Below, piece by piece: positions 22,521 to 34,531 of a DNA stretch of 64,000 nt. A program made the translations under genes and the position numbers. How positions within the stretch are numbered: position 1 is the stretch's first letter; every line of letters starts with the position of its first letter. Location of the stretch: the NCBI RefSeq assembly GCF_024763615.1, contig NC_077222.1, forward strand, positions 98,675,417 to 98,739,416, written 5' to 3'. Under the pieces are notes generated by a model. That model was not told the origin of the DNA, made no database searches, and worked only from the letters and a program-made list of their open reading frames with translations. This DNA comes from Phlebotomus papatasi (lineage: Eukaryota > Arthropoda > Insecta > Diptera > Psychodidae).

Positions 22521-23269
22521 TAGAGTTTTTTTTTAAATATATTGCGAAACCAATAATAATTCATTCAGAACTTAATCCTTTTGCAGATCATTGTGTCCTA
22601 TTGGTACCGGAGGCAGCCAAATTCGGAACGCCAAAATCCCGAAAGCCAAAATCCCGAATGTTCAAAATCCTGAAAAGGATGAAACGAATTTTCGAAAAGC
22701 AGAGGGACAAAGTCACTCACACTTATACGGGCTTCAAACTTAAGGCTTAGCCATGGCATATGGATTAACTTTTCTATTTTTTTTACAGTAAAGGTTTTTG
22801 GAAATTTTAAATCAGAAGAGAATTATTAAGGGCAACTGATCCATTACATTCTGAAAATCCAATTAAATTGATTACTAATTAGAATTTTGTCACTTTCGGG
22901 AACAGGACTAATCCTCTAGTCTAAAGACTATGTTACGGTACGAATTTTGGTGACTTTGAATAACATTTTGGAGTTAATCAAAATTCAAATTTAGTAAATA
23001 TATATATAAAATTTAATTAGGGCTCAATTCAAGACATTTGAACTAATGAATCTTTCTGAAAAGTCTGGCAATGTTTATTTAGATGATAATTAATTTTTTT
23101 TGTAATGCTTCAGTCGTATTTACATAAAGAAAATTTCATGAAATCCAAAATTTTACATCCTTTTCTTTCTCAAATGTATTACATATAGGTCCTGATCAAA
23201 ATCCCGAATTTTTTTAAAAGCATCATAGCTAACACCAACGATGGCACCAAAGTGTCCAGTCCGGCAAAG

Positions 23270-23660
23270 AAATGCCCCAAAGTCTCTTAAGTTTGAAATG
23301 TAATATTTTTAATACAAATTGATTTTTTTGTTATTTCTTTTTAAGGAAAGTTATTTCGAATCTTATAAATAGTTTATTGTCTTTGTTTTCCCTAAAATCG
23401 TTCTAAATACATTTTAAAATGAATAAAAATATGGACATAGTTTTGGGTAATATTTCGGCCACCTTGATCCTGATAGTTCCATGACATTCCTGAATTGTCC
23501 AATTTTAACATCATCTCGTTTCTCAAAGCAACTTTTGTTGTTTCTTTTTTGCATTGTATAATCTCTAGCTAGAGTATGCAAAAACTAACAATTCATGGAA
23601 ATTTGAGAAACAAAAGAAGTGGTCGAAAATGGAAGCTGACCGAAATTTGGTACGCTTTAT
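23270..23660. mobile_element. MITE, 'TAGGGTAAGTGTGCC' family, degraded copy
   Basis: Interior blocks (AAGTTTGAAATGTAATATTT, AATAAAAATATGGACATAGT, GTATGCAAAAACTAACAATT) match the family; both outer ends are eroded. It abuts a short block of 'CAAAATCCCGAA' phrases also seen at 22640-22680. Confidence 0.65.
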
Positions 23661-24489
23661 ATAGTTTTTCCTGCCACATTCCACTTGATGAAGAGGACAT
23701 TCATCCTTGAAACTTCGTAGAGAACAATCTTGTGAAACTCAAAAGATGTTCAATTTTTCCGACCATTTCTTGCTACCTGAGAATGGAGCGACATTGACAT
23801 GGGGCTACAAAAAAAAAATGTGGAACTAAATGACATTATGATATCCTGTTTTGTTTAGAATATGCAAAAAAATCGTGTATCAATGTAGCCCTACTTCCCT
23901 TTACTGACCATAAATGTTTTCTGCATATTTTCCAGTAACCTCTACTCAAAAGCTCTAATATAATCCAAATTCATTTGACTATAGAGTCATGATAAAAAGT
24001 AAAACTGCGTGAAAATACCCTATCCACCTCTATATAATGCAATGTTAATATACCATAAATATGAAATCAGTATTTAATATAAAATGCTTCACATAAAATT
24101 TATGTCGAACAGCAAAATGTTTGTAAAAAACTTATTGGGTAATATTTTATTCATTTCGACCAGTAAAAAAAGTCACTAGGAAATTCAAAACAGTCTAATA
24201 AAATAAACCTTCCCTCAATAAATAATTCAAAATTGATCAGAAATTTGTACCATATGAAATGGTTATTACAAAAATGAAATGTCAATATTTATGAAATATG
24301 GTCGCTTTTTGCAAAAAAGAATATAAAAGAACATCCCTATTATCTTGAAACTTTGCCAAATTTTTATTGGCAGTTTTAGAAATGAAATGCAATAGATTTT
24401 CACAGAATTTTAAATCAATCGGATATTGGAAATATTTCAAATTTTAATTGAAAATATTATTAATAAATGAATTAGTGATATATATTCTC

Positions 24490-24660
24490 GACTTTTCTTT
24501 GTATTGGTTCCTGACACGGTTTTTTGTTGGTTTCACAACACGGCGAGGACTGGGACAAACAGTCGAGACAGGAACCAACACAAAGAAAAGTCGATAATGC
24601 AGAAGCATTTGAGAACAGTAAAGTTCTAAAAAAAAACATGTTCATTTTTGTTGGAAGAGC
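24490..24660. mobile_element. 'AAAGTCGATAATGCAGAAG' repeat, copy 1
   Basis: CGACTTTTCTTTGTATTGGT at left pairs with ACCAACACAAAGAAAAGTCG at right; followed by ATAATGCAGAAGCATTTGAG. Copies at 29410-29590 and 29785-29965 share this order. Confidence 0.7.
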
Positions 24661-25086
24661 ACCAACTCAACTAAAGTACATATCTCAGTAAGATAGAGAA
24701 AAAATGGCATTTGACAAGGTTGTAGAGGAATAAATTTCCTATAAAAATATGTCGATTTGATGTATTTTGCATTTATGTGAAGGCAAAGTGTCATATATCA
24801 TCCCACATCTGACAAAATTTGCTCCAGCAGTTTTGAGAATTCCCACAAAATCGACTCTTGGGAAAATGCTCAAAAACCACATTTTCTTTCAAGATAGAGG
24901 AAAGAAGTCTTCAGAAAAGTTGTAAACCATAAATATTTTATACGAATATTGAATTGAATTGAATTTATTTTTATTTCATTTTTGATCTGTACCATCCCAT
25001 CCCCCATGCGTTCATCGCCGTCTTAGCGTTGATTCCAACCTCCAGGACCAAACAGAAGAAAAGTATAACCAAAAGAATATGCTCAT

Positions 25087-25257
25087 TATATAATGCAATA
25101 GAGAAATGACCTCCTTCCGGGTGCGTCAGGGATGCTGATCCTTTCAGAGACCAAACAACAATGTTTTCAGCGAAACATTTGGTCTCTTTTTGGTCTCTGA
25201 AAGGATCAGCATCCCTGACGCACCCGGAAGGAGGTCATCTTCCTATTGCATTATATA
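25087..25257. repeat. 171-nt near-perfect hairpin (67-bp arms)
   Basis: Arms at 25087-25153 and 25191-25257 are complementary over 67 bp with about three mismatches, around a 37-nt loop. The arms run from TATATAATGCAATAG to CTTTCAGAGACCA. No flanking duplication is obvious. It could be a young foldback element or the relic of an inverted duplication. Confidence 0.85.
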
Positions 25258-25329
25258 CATATTCATCGTCAGTTATTCTATTGGAACGCTTATTATAATA
25301 TATCGATTAATTTTTCGGAGAGTTCTTTT

Positions 25330-26390
25330 GACATATTTTGTCCCAGTCTACAACCCTTCAAAACCATATTTTCTTGAGTTACTTCTAAAACATCGCGATT
25401 GGATCGTTGTCACGGGAGTTCCGTGTGAACAACGTATTCAGACAGGGGTACGAACTCTTGCGCGTTCTCTTCAACCTGGCACTGGAGATGGCAATCCGTG
25501 ACTCCGGCATAAGGGGGATATTTTCAAAGAGTCTACGCATCTTCTAGTCTATGCTGACGATATTAACATCATGGGACGCAATCTCAGAGCTTTCAAGAGA
25601 CCTTCATCCCGACTGACCTGAGCATGTAGCACTAAGTCTGTGGCTACAGATACACAAAGGCAAAACTAAGTACATGATGGCCGTTAGCAGTAACTCCAGC
25701 AACATCTACGGAGAGCATCGGTCCAACAGGGTTCCCGATGGGGGACTAAAAGTTTGAAGTTGTTAACTCATACGTCTACCTTGGATCAATAGTCATAGCC
25801 GACAATAACATTCTAAAAAAACTCCGCTCACGAATGCTGAAACCCAACAAGGCCTTTTTCAGTCTGTTAAGAGTTTTCCGGTCCAGAATATTAAGCATAA
25901 AGACTAAGCTACTACTGTATGGGACTATGATCCTTCCAGTCCTCACGTATTCGTCTGAAACGTAGGTCCTCAGCAAACAGAATTGCGAACTCTTATCCGC
26001 GTTTGAGAGGAGGATTCTACAACGGATTTTTGGCCCCGTATGTTAGGAGGGGCGATTCCGGAGCCTATACAACCATGAGATGTATGAGCGCTACCGGAAG
26101 GTAACTGTTGTCAAGCAAATACGCCTCAATAGGCGCAGATGAGCTAGTCATCTAGATCAAAAGGGTGAGGACGATCCAGCCTGGAAAGTCTTTAGGGGCT
26201 GACTCTACAATTCTAAATGTTTTGACGAAAAGAGGCCGGCTCAGCCTCCAATGGACCGACCACGTGGACAAGTACGCCAGTTCATTAGGGGTGCAGAATT
26301 GGAGAACAGTAGTGCGTAAAAGGCTCAAATGGCGACAAGTCCTGAGTTATGCCAAGACCGTTGGTTGTACTGCCGGTTAAGTTAATAAGT
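25330..26390 (+). pseudogene. Broken non-LTR retrotransposon (LINE) reverse transcriptase, C-terminal part
   Basis: In shifting plus-strand frames one reads FNLALEMAIRDSG (about 25466), the RT catalytic block LLVYADDINIMGRN (about 25541), then YVYLGSIV, FFSLLRVFRSR, KLLLYGTMILPVLTY, FERRILQRIFGP, LYNHEMYERYRK and a final 'GVQNWRTVVRKRLKWRQ' segment. This order is the RT and C-terminal part of an insect LINE. Several in-frame stops (for example after YSSET near 25963) and frame changes show it is dead. The endonuclease part is absent. The clade is not assigned. Confidence 0.8.
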
Positions 26391-26429
26391 ATTTCGAAAA
26401 CGGCTCCTACGATTTCTTTTATTTTTGGA

Positions 26430-27000
26430 TATGTTTTGGTAACGGTCCACATGACATTTCGAATATATTCACCCATGACCTAAAAAATCTTGATTTTGAA
26501 CTTTTGAAGGCCAAGGTTTAACCACTATATAGGGCCTATTTTTCGTCCGATTTGATTAAATTTGGATTTTTTGAAGGCCTTGATATTTTCAACCCGACTG
26601 CATCAGTCATAATCGGCAATGAATCAGAAAAGTACCTGTAAATTACCTATCATTCTTAGATAATATTCTTTTCTTTTTTCTGTCTGTAAACTTGTAACCC
26701 AACTAGAGGCCAAACGGTAAGAGATATGAACTACTGGTCTTCTTAGTTGACCCAAGGATCAGACCTTCATTTTCCCTCTACAACCCTCCATCTACTCCAA
26801 AACCATGTTGTTTTGACTATATTTTGGAGGTGCTCTATGTGAACAGTTCGTCCATACATACCGATGACCTAAAAAAAATCGCCATCTTAAATTTTTGAAG
26901 GTCAAAGTTTAACTACTATAGGGGGCCTATTTTTCAACCAATATGTGGATTTTTTAAGGTCTTAAAATCAAAAAAAATCGGTAAAATATTCGTAAATGTC
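26430..27000 (+). repeat. Two diverged copies of a dispersed repeat
   Basis: 'CCCATGACCTAAAAAATCTT', 'GAAGGCCAAGGTTTAACCACTATA' split in parts, and 'GGGCCTATTTTTC' occur at 26475-26560 and again at 26868-26935. The block between (26680-26840) resembles 8765-9000. Probably 3' portions of the same retroelement type. Confidence 0.5.
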
Positions 27001-27089
27001 TTATCTTTCTCGTCCATGCCAGAACATTTTAATATACGCACTTCTTTACCAATTTTCGATTTTTAAATTCTTTTAATTTATGAATTAAT

Positions 27090-27370
27090 TTAGTTGGTAC
27101 ACGGTAAAAAATTTTGGCACATATTTGTTCCAAAAATTAGCTCGTCCACGGACAACGTAATTTTTGGCACAATCTTGTTCATTTTACGAGACACAAAAAG
27201 ATAATCAATATTAGTAACGAATTTGTTTGAAAACGTAGCTCGTCCACGGACACCGAAAATTTTTGAAATAAATTTGTACCTTCTAGGAGAAACATAAAGA
27301 TACCCAATATTAGTAACGAATTTGTTCCCAAAAATAGCTCGTCTAGTATAAAATCGTAACCCTCCTCTCA
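27090..27370. repeat. 'CGTCCACGGAC' repeat with ~100-bp internal periodicity
   Basis: Starts ACACGGTAAAAAATTTTGGC. 'AGCTCGTCCACGGACA' occurs at about 27139 and 27239, and 'AATATTAGTAACGAATTTGTT' type phrases at 27205 and 27308. The same vocabulary appears inverted at 46355-46810 around the end of Zwilch. Confidence 0.6.
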
Positions 27371-27434
27371 CACTCAGTCACCCGTCACCAACGAAGCCAG
27401 GAGGACGCCAAATCTATGGCAATTTTCGTGCTAC

Positions 27435-27695
27435 ACATTGAGGAAAAAAAGAGGGTGCGATTAACTTTTTTTCCTCATAACTTTAACACTTTTTATGTGT
27501 AAAAATATATCAACATTTTTTAATGTTAATTTTACACCTTTTTAAGGGTAAAATTAACATAAAAAAGGGTAACTTTAAGCACTAATACACATAAAAAGTA
27601 TAATATATACACCGATTTCGGATCAATACTGCAGGGTAAAATTAACATTTCCGGAATGTTATTTTAACTTTTTCGGATTTCTCTCAGTGCATGTA
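27435..27695. repeat. AT-rich element with repeated 'AAAATTAACAT' phrases
   Basis: ACACTTTTTATGTGTAAAAA and its partial complement ACACATAAAAAGTATAATAT make an imperfect inverted repeat; the margins GAGGAAAAAAAG and CTCTCAGTGCA look like weak terminal repeats. Confidence 0.4.
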
Positions 27696-27699
27696 CCGA

Positions 27700-29400
27700 A
27701 AAAGCTTACTGACAAGATAGAATAACTTAGAGCTTTATCTCGTGAGTTCGATGGTTTCAAGCATATCGCAAACTGGTACGCTATGCCATATCTTTTAATT
27801 TTGACTATAGAAATTTATTTGATTTTCTGAATCTAAATAGTCAGAAAAAATATGATTTTTTTAAATACGTAGTAAACTTAATTCAACAGGTTTTGGGACT
27901 AACAACTATACATTTTTGTAAAAGAAAATCCATTACTGCTTAAGCTTTCGCTCACGGAAATACTTTATTTTCCCTATAAAAATGTCTGAAACAATTCTAC
28001 GAGTCTTCTGAGTGAATTTTATTTCCCAGAGTAATAAAATGCAAGACATTTAATTTTTAGCTTTCTACCAAGTTAATTTCAAAATGTCAATTAAAATAGT
28101 TAATAATTTCATCAGCATTTCTAAGCGTTTTGTGAAACTTTAATTAACAGTTTTGTTTGAAACGGCATTTAATTCTATGTAAGAGGATACAAAACATACA
28201 CTTACAAATTTATTATTAATGAATCATGTTCATGTTAATCTTTAGGAATGCTGCCTAGTTTCAACGCGTGAATAACACAATTTCTCTGACAAGTAACAAA
28301 AAGAAATAATAAAGAATTACCTGGAACTTTGAATTCATGTAACGTGGGAAAAGTTCATTAAATGCCTGGGATCAGGGAATATCTCATGTTAAGGAGTACC
28401 ATCTGAGTAGTTGTGGAAGGGATTGTATGCCGTCAGTGTTGTTTCATTAAAGTGAAAATGGCGTAGATGGCTAATCCCTGAGAATCCAGACACACAAAAC
28501 CCAACAAAATTGATTAGAGGATGAGAGAAAAGCTTCGTCTTTTGCCACTTTCTTAGACACAATCTTCCCTTAGCTATTCGACTTTTGTGTAGCAATTCTT
28601 GAATTAGATTATACGAGACAGGGAGTAACATTGGCAACAAGTAGAAATCCTCATAGAATTCTCAGTTGCCTTCACTGCCTTAATGGATTAGTTACAGCCG
28701 GATGAATACGAGATGTGCTTAGACACAATTCTCTTAAACATCGCAACGCGGAAATAAATCACTGGCACAGCATTGCCGATGGAGAAGCTTCAGCACCCAT
28801 CTGATTTACATTCATTCATGTTCATGTGCCCTATAAATCATTCAGTGAAAATTTCTACAATCATACTTAACGTAAATACACATTTTGCCAAAATATTCAC
28901 ATTAGCGTGTATTTTTTTGCGGTCAAAATTGAATGAAACATTCAGCATTGACGCAAACTTACCCACACAATCATTAATATACAGTTACTTGAGGACTCTT
29001 CTTGAGAGTCCTGCCTCAAGATGAATAATTGACCATTTAGTCTGTCTTGGGATTTAATGACAATGAACTTGAATATTTTAAATAAATCGAAGAAATTATT
29101 TTTGTCATTAAAGACGAAGATTTTTAAAGTTCTTACAAGATTTTATTTAATCTTTAGGGTGTTGGCATGGTTCATAGCCGCAATTTCCGTAGCAGAGCCT
29201 AAATTGTAGGATAAGATGTTTTAGTTTGTCCTACAAGGTAGAGTGGTAACAACTCAATTAGGGATTGTACCTCTGAATCTCTTATAAGCTACAAAAATAC
29301 ATTTAGTTATATTTTATCATTTTAATAAAATATCAAGATACTAATATAAGAACGATTTATGGTGCTATTCAAAAGGAAAAATTAACATGTTTTTTAGCAC
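27700..29400. other. Intergenic stretch without recognised repeats
   Basis: No inverted-repeat ends and no coding frame of interest. Base composition is somewhat less AT-rich between 28,320 and 28,800 than around it. Could hold regulatory DNA; nothing specific can be supported. Confidence 0.4.
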
Positions 29401-29409
29401 TTAACTGTT

Positions 29410-29590
29410 ATCAAGAAAAGTCGATAATGCAGAAGACTTTTCTTTGAGTTGGTTCATGTATCAAATGTTTTCCCCAGTCCTCACCGTGTTTTAGCCATCA
29501 AACAGTCGTGACATAAACCAACAGAATGAAAAGTCGATTTTGTAGTAACCCTTGAGAACAGTAAAGTGCTAAAAGAAATATAAACATTTT
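29410..29590. mobile_element. 'AAAGTCGATAATGCAGAAG' repeat, copy 2
   Basis: Same blocks as 24490-24660 (AAAAGTCGATAATGCAGAAG, TTGAGAACAGTAAAGTGCTA), more diverged. Confidence 0.65.
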
Positions 29591-29620
29591 TCATTGGAAC
29601 ATAAGTATTATGGAACATAA

Positions 29621-29766
29621 TGCCTAACGCACAATAACTTTTGTTTTGTAAACATGTTTTTGACATTTTAATTAGAGTGAGTGAGATCTAGATCTAGGCA
29701 TCTCGCTCTCTCTCACAGGAAATTTTGAAAATATGTTTACAAACAAAAGTTATTGTGCGCTGGGCA
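29621..29766. mobile_element. MITE with 'CGCACAATAACTTTTGTTT' arms
   Basis: Left arm TGCCTAACGCACAATAACTT to TTTTGTAAACATG pairs with ATGTTTACAAACAAAAGTTA to GTGCGCTGGGCA. The centre is a second palindrome around AGATCTAGATCT. It lies between two copies of the AAAGTCGATAATG repeat. Confidence 0.8.
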
Positions 29767-29784
29767 TAAGCATTATGGTGCTAC

Positions 29785-29965
29785 GGTGTTATCGACTTTT
29801 CTTTGCGCTAGCTCCTGTCAAGACTGTTGGTTCATATTAGAACACAACGAGTACCGTAGAAAACATTTGTAACAGGAACCAGCACAAAGAAAAGTCGATA
29901 ATGCAGAAGCACTTGAGAACAATACAATGCTAAAAAAAGATGTTCATATTCATTGGAGTAGTACT
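29785..29965. mobile_element. 'AAAGTCGATAATGCAGAAG' repeat, copy 3
   Basis: ATCGACTTTTCTTTG at left and CAAAGAAAAGTCGATAATGC at right form inverted arms; followed by AGAAGCACTTGAGAACAATA. Confidence 0.7.
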
Positions 29966-30007
29966 TTGTGTATATTTAAGCTTTTTTTCAAAGTTTATGT
30001 TCTCATG

Positions 30008-30234
30008 TAGGGGGAAGTGGGGCATCTTTGAAAGTGGGGCACCTTTGAAATTGGGATTTTTCATCTATTTTTAAATAAAATTGAGTCTTAACGTGATATA
30101 ATTTAGCTGCACAAACTGATTGAGAAGCTAAATTACATTATGAGATAGCTCAGTTCCACGGTTCCACTTAAACATAGGTAAAAAATCCCAATTTCAAAGG
30201 TGCTCCACTTTCAAAGGTGCCCCACTTCCCCCTA
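30008..30234. mobile_element. MITE with TAGGGGGAAGTGGGGCA ends
   Basis: 227 bp. TAGGGGGAAGTGGGGCATCT pairs with GGTGCCCCACTTCCCCCTA; 'CACCTTTGAAATTGGGATTT' pairs with 'AAATCCCAATTTCAAAGGTG'. TA at both ends. Confidence 0.85.
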
Positions 30235-30244
30235 CAAATCTTAG

Positions 30245-30670
30245 GGTTTAAACAAGGGGTGAATAAGTGGCTCTCAGAGTGAACCGTGAGCGGCAATCGA
30301 CAAAATTGTGCCGATCTGGAGGTAAAAATCGACATATTGGCACTCTTGTTAAGAAATCGACAGATCGGCACAATTTTTGCAGTAATTGACAGATCGGCAT
30401 GTTGAACATGCCATGTTCATTCACAAAAATTGGCAGATCGGAACGATTTTAGCGAAGAATCGGTGGATTTAAGTGTTAGTTCGCTCTTATGAAGTATAGC
30501 GTTCGCTAAAGCTCTTGTAACTATAAATTTCCTACAGACAATTCCAGTAGTAAATTTTGATATACTGTACTGGGGACACTAATCTTGAAAATTTACTTGC
30601 GGCATACCGGGATGAGATCGACAGATCGGCACACGAGTGAACCGTGAGCGGCAGAGTTATCTACCCCTTG
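30245..30670. repeat. Array of 'ATCGACAGATCGGCAC' phrases inside an inverted repeat
   Basis: GAGTGAACCGTGAGCGGCA occurs in the same orientation at both ends (about 30278 and 30634). Between them 'GACAGATCGGCA'-like phrases recur at least five times. The outermost margins TTAAACAAGGGGTGAATAA and TTATCTACCCCTTGGGTTTAA are inverted. Confidence 0.55.
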
Positions 30671-31034
30671 GGTTTAAAATAGGAAAACTCAAAATTTTAA
30701 ATTTACTTACCACACAATGTTTATATTAAGTAGTTTTGAATTGAAATCGAATCCGCGAGGTAAAGTTTTGGACAGTTTTGGGGAAACACAAACATAAGAA
30801 GATTGTTCTGTCAGAGACTTTATTACAGTTTTGAGTCTCCGTAAGTTTGGAATGATCGTAAGTCCTACTAAATTACTTCAATGTAGAAAACAACAATAAC
30901 ACAAGATTTTGAAAATGTTCAGCGTGCTAAAAATGATTATTTCCAGGTATAGTGTCCAGGTCGTCCAGGTAGTAACCGAACAATTTATGGTGTAAACTCT
31001 TCTAGATGTCCTTAAAAAGAGGGAAATAGTCAAC

Positions 31035-31867
31035 TACAGTGTCGACCAAAAGTTTATTGATATTCCGAGAAACCAAGTGAAACTTATAGAAAAAAAACCA
31101 AACTATTTTTTTTTTGCAAATAAGTTGCATGTAATCATGTAACTTGCTATTTTAACCTAAATTATAAATTTAAAAAATATATGGATAAATTTAGCATTGT
31201 AAACTTTAAAGATATCCAAACCCACCATTTTCCTTTCCAATGATATAACTTCAAAATACGGTGCACGCTTCGTTATCCGGATGATTGGGAGACAATTTGG
31301 CAGATGTCCGTTTCGTAATCCGGATGGATTTTTTTAATTTGTTCAACGTCTTAAAAATATAATAAAAGGTTTTTTTCTATAATTACAATAAATGTTTTAA
31401 AGAAGTTTAAAAAGACAAAATTAGAGAATTCTATGCCATTATACTTCATTTATTAGACAAAAACTTCACAGGATAATTCATTTTCATTGCTGAACACACA
31501 TGCATACATGACCTCTAAATGATTTTAAATTTAACCGTCGATAAGTCGTCTGGATTACGGCGATCCGGATTAGAGAGCGGGCACTGTATAATAGGATTCA
31601 AAGAAGTTAACTGAACGTATTTAACCATTTTGAGTAACTTTTCCAAATGTGTCAAGAAACTTTTGGCTGATGAAAAATCATCAACTTTGGGAAACCATTT
31701 TTTTTATATGAAACAAAATAAAATGGAATTTTTAAAAAATACATTATCTATGGATTTCAAGCAACTCATTTGCAAAAAGAAAAACTATAAAAATTATTTT
31801 TTCTATTATTTGTTTCACCTAGTTTCTCGAACAAAGATTTGTCACGAAACTTATGGCCGACACTGTA
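31035..31867. mobile_element. Tc1-like inverted-repeat element
   Basis: Ends TACAGTGTCGACCAAAAGTT and CTTATGGCCGACACTGTA; the arms go on with GAGAAACCAAGTGAAAC and GTTTCACCTAGTTTCTC. TACAGTG..CACTGTA ends and TA duplication are typical of Tc1 elements. No transposase frame. Contains another element at 31257-31588. Confidence 0.75.
31257..31588. mobile_element. Nested MITE with 'CGTTATCCGGAT' ends
   Basis: Left end TACGGTGCACGCTTCGTTAT, right end CGGATTAGAGAGCGGGCACTGTA. GATTGGGAGACAATTTGGCA and GTAATCCGGATG follow the left end. Mariner/pogo-like by appearance. Confidence 0.65.
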
Positions 31868-31899
31868 GATTCCTTGGAAGGATAACTATGGTGATGGCG

Positions 31900-34010
31900 T
31901 ATGTCATTGAAAAATCTTACTTAGATAATCTTTAAAAACTCAAAAACATTTCCGGCGTCATTTTACTTATGCTTCCAAGAAATCCAGTCGATCATTTTTC
32001 CTCTTTTCGAACAAATCTTCAACACTATCCTTGCATTTCCTCACAACCACCAAGAAAAACTTCTTTTTCTAAGGCTAATTCGGTTCAGGTTCTACCTGCG
32101 GTACTTAATGCTGACTCACAGAAATGCTTAACTATTTATCACAAAAAGACTTCAAGGACCCATAAAATTAGCATTATTTTTTATTATAAAATATTGTGAG
32201 GAAATCTCTTGAAACGATTTCTTTTCGTGTATCCAGAACCCAGAACCACATACAACTTTAATAATTAAATATCCACAGTTACCCGTATCCTAAAGGATAT
32301 GAAGCCTTAGGATTAATATCCTTGCAATTGAGCTTTAAAAGCATTACAACAATTAAATTAAGCAATTAAAGCAATTAAATCGATACTATAAAGTGTTGGA
32401 AAGCTCTTGAATATCAATTGTTTTTTTCTAGATTTTTTCTATTGTAAATACTGAATGATTGAATGTAGTCCCACTGTTCTGTACAATTTACATTCGTTTC
32501 ATACAACGCTTGAAAGGATTCAAAAGTGTCCAAACTTCTTCAAGCTCCTGCTGCTATTAACTTTTTTTTATTAAAATTTAATTGTTCTGTTGCTTTTTAT
32601 ACTTCTTTTTATTAACCATTCATTTAGCCTGTTCATATTCGTAACTCAATGAAACTCATCCAGCTTTTAGGAGTGGTAAAGCGTTCTATCTCAGAATTGG
32701 CAATTTGTTGCTCTTAAAAGAATATTCTAACAAGTTCTTAAAATGGTAAAATAGGATTTTAAAGAAATTTTATTGTAACTTTAAAAATAACATTACTTTT
32801 ATTTTATACGAGGTTAACATCTGTTTTTTATATGGGAGACTTTATTTCTTTCAAACTGTAAATGACTTTTTCAAATAGTCTATTTAAATTTGCATTCTTC
32901 AATTTAGTAATTTTCAAAGATGATGATCGTTAATTTTGTTTTAAGAACATTTCTCGAATGTCAAAATATTTTTTTTTATTTAAAAGAAAAATTAAATAGC
33001 CAGAAGTAATGCAAAAAATATCATTATCGCTAATGGTTTAACTTGCTATTTGACTTCTTCTCCATCTTCTCTAGATTCTTATTATCGACCCTTCATTTTT
33101 GATAGTTTTTTCTGACTGATATTTTGATGCATTCCCCAGGATCATTTTCTCATCTTTGCTCCTCTCATTCAGTTCTTTATGCTGTGTTTGTACATATCCT
33201 TAAGCGTTTACATTTCTGTATTTCTAAAGGCTGATGTTTTAGTCTTTGATGTTACTACTGCCCCATCCACCCCTATCTGCTTAAAACTTCAAAGCTATTT
33301 GCTATCAGTGTTTTCCTTATCAAAGAAATTAAAACAGCAGTTAGGGTGGTAACATGGCCTTTGGCCAAATTAAACCTACATTACAGTTTTAGTGTTTTCA
33401 TCTCAAATAAAATATTATTTTGCGTATAATTCTTACATCAATCCAGGAATTTTCAAAAACTGTTTTTAATCCCCTTAAAAATTAATTTATTTTCAGCATG
33501 TTAAATATTAAAACTTGTATTCAAGTCACAAATTTCACCTGAATTTAATCAGGTTAAATTAAAATTTGATCAAATTCCTATAAGTCATGAATTTAGGCAT
33601 CACATATCATTAGCAATTAATATTCTAATCTTGTATGATGTTCTTGTGTATAAATTAAGTTAGGAATAATTAATGTTAACAATTTAGTAGCTTAATTTAT
33701 GACTTTTTCGATTGTCCTCAAACTCCTAAACAGAGAGTTTAACAGAACGATTTTACTTTGCTCATGCTCCTACTTGATGTAGGAAAATTGAAACTATTCG
33801 CAGTTAGGCCTGGAATTCTTCACTGATAGACATTAAATGCTAAATAATTTAGAAATTTTGAAATTTTCTATTTAAGATCTCATGATTTTGTTCGAATTCG
33901 AAATTATTCCTGTCTCTAATTAGGTTCGGCATACGGGGCGTACGTGTTATACAAATAAGTTATGAATTTAAGTTTAAGTTATGAATTTATGAATAATTAT
34001 GAATAAAGGG
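31900..34010. other. AT-rich intergenic stretch
   Basis: 2.1 kb in which I see no gene, no terminal repeats and no tandem array. Confidence 0.4.
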
Positions 34011-34014
34011 CAAT

Positions 34015-34515
34015 AAAAAGTCAAATTTGATCAGCAAAAAAAATCTAAAATCAAAAATGGTCAGTAAAAAATAAAAAATGATCAGTAAAAAATAAAAAAG
34101 GGCAGTAAAAAAATTAAAAAGGGCAGATTTTATTAAAAGCGGTCAGTAAAAAATGAAAAGCGGTCAGTAAAAAGTGAAACATGATCAGTAAAAAGTAAAG
34201 TGATCAGTAAAAAATAAAAAGTGGTCAGTAAATAATTAAAAATGAGCCGTAAAAAATGTTCAATTTGGTCAGTAAAAATTAAAAATGAACAGTAGAGAAA
34301 TATTCGAATTGGTCAGCGAAAAATTAAAAAGTAATCAACACAGCAATAAATTAAAAATCAGTATTTAAAAATAAAAATAGGTCAGTACAAACTAAAAAGT
34401 GGTCAGTAAAAAATTAAAAGCGAGTAATAGAAATATTCGAGATGATCAGTAAAAATTAAAAAGTGATCAGCATAAAATTAAAATTGAGCAGTAGAAATTA
34501 AAAAGTGGTCAGTAA
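34015..34515. repeat. Minisatellite, ~20-24-bp unit (GGTCAGTAAAAAATTAAAAA)
   Basis: About 20 variable units built on 'GATCAGTAAAAAATAAAAA'. Units vary at the GGTCAG/GATCAG/GAGCAG head. Reverse-complement units (TTTTTTGCTGACGAATTTTA, TTTTTACTGCTCATTT) follow at 34800-34905, beyond the inserted MITE, so the array as a whole is an inverted repeat. Confidence 0.8.
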
Positions 34516-34531
34516 CCAAATTTTACTTTTT

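Noticed and set aside
31630..32199. Plus-strand ORFs of 101 and 76 codons
   Set aside because: The first lies in the arm of a Tc1-like element; the second shows no similarity or splice support.
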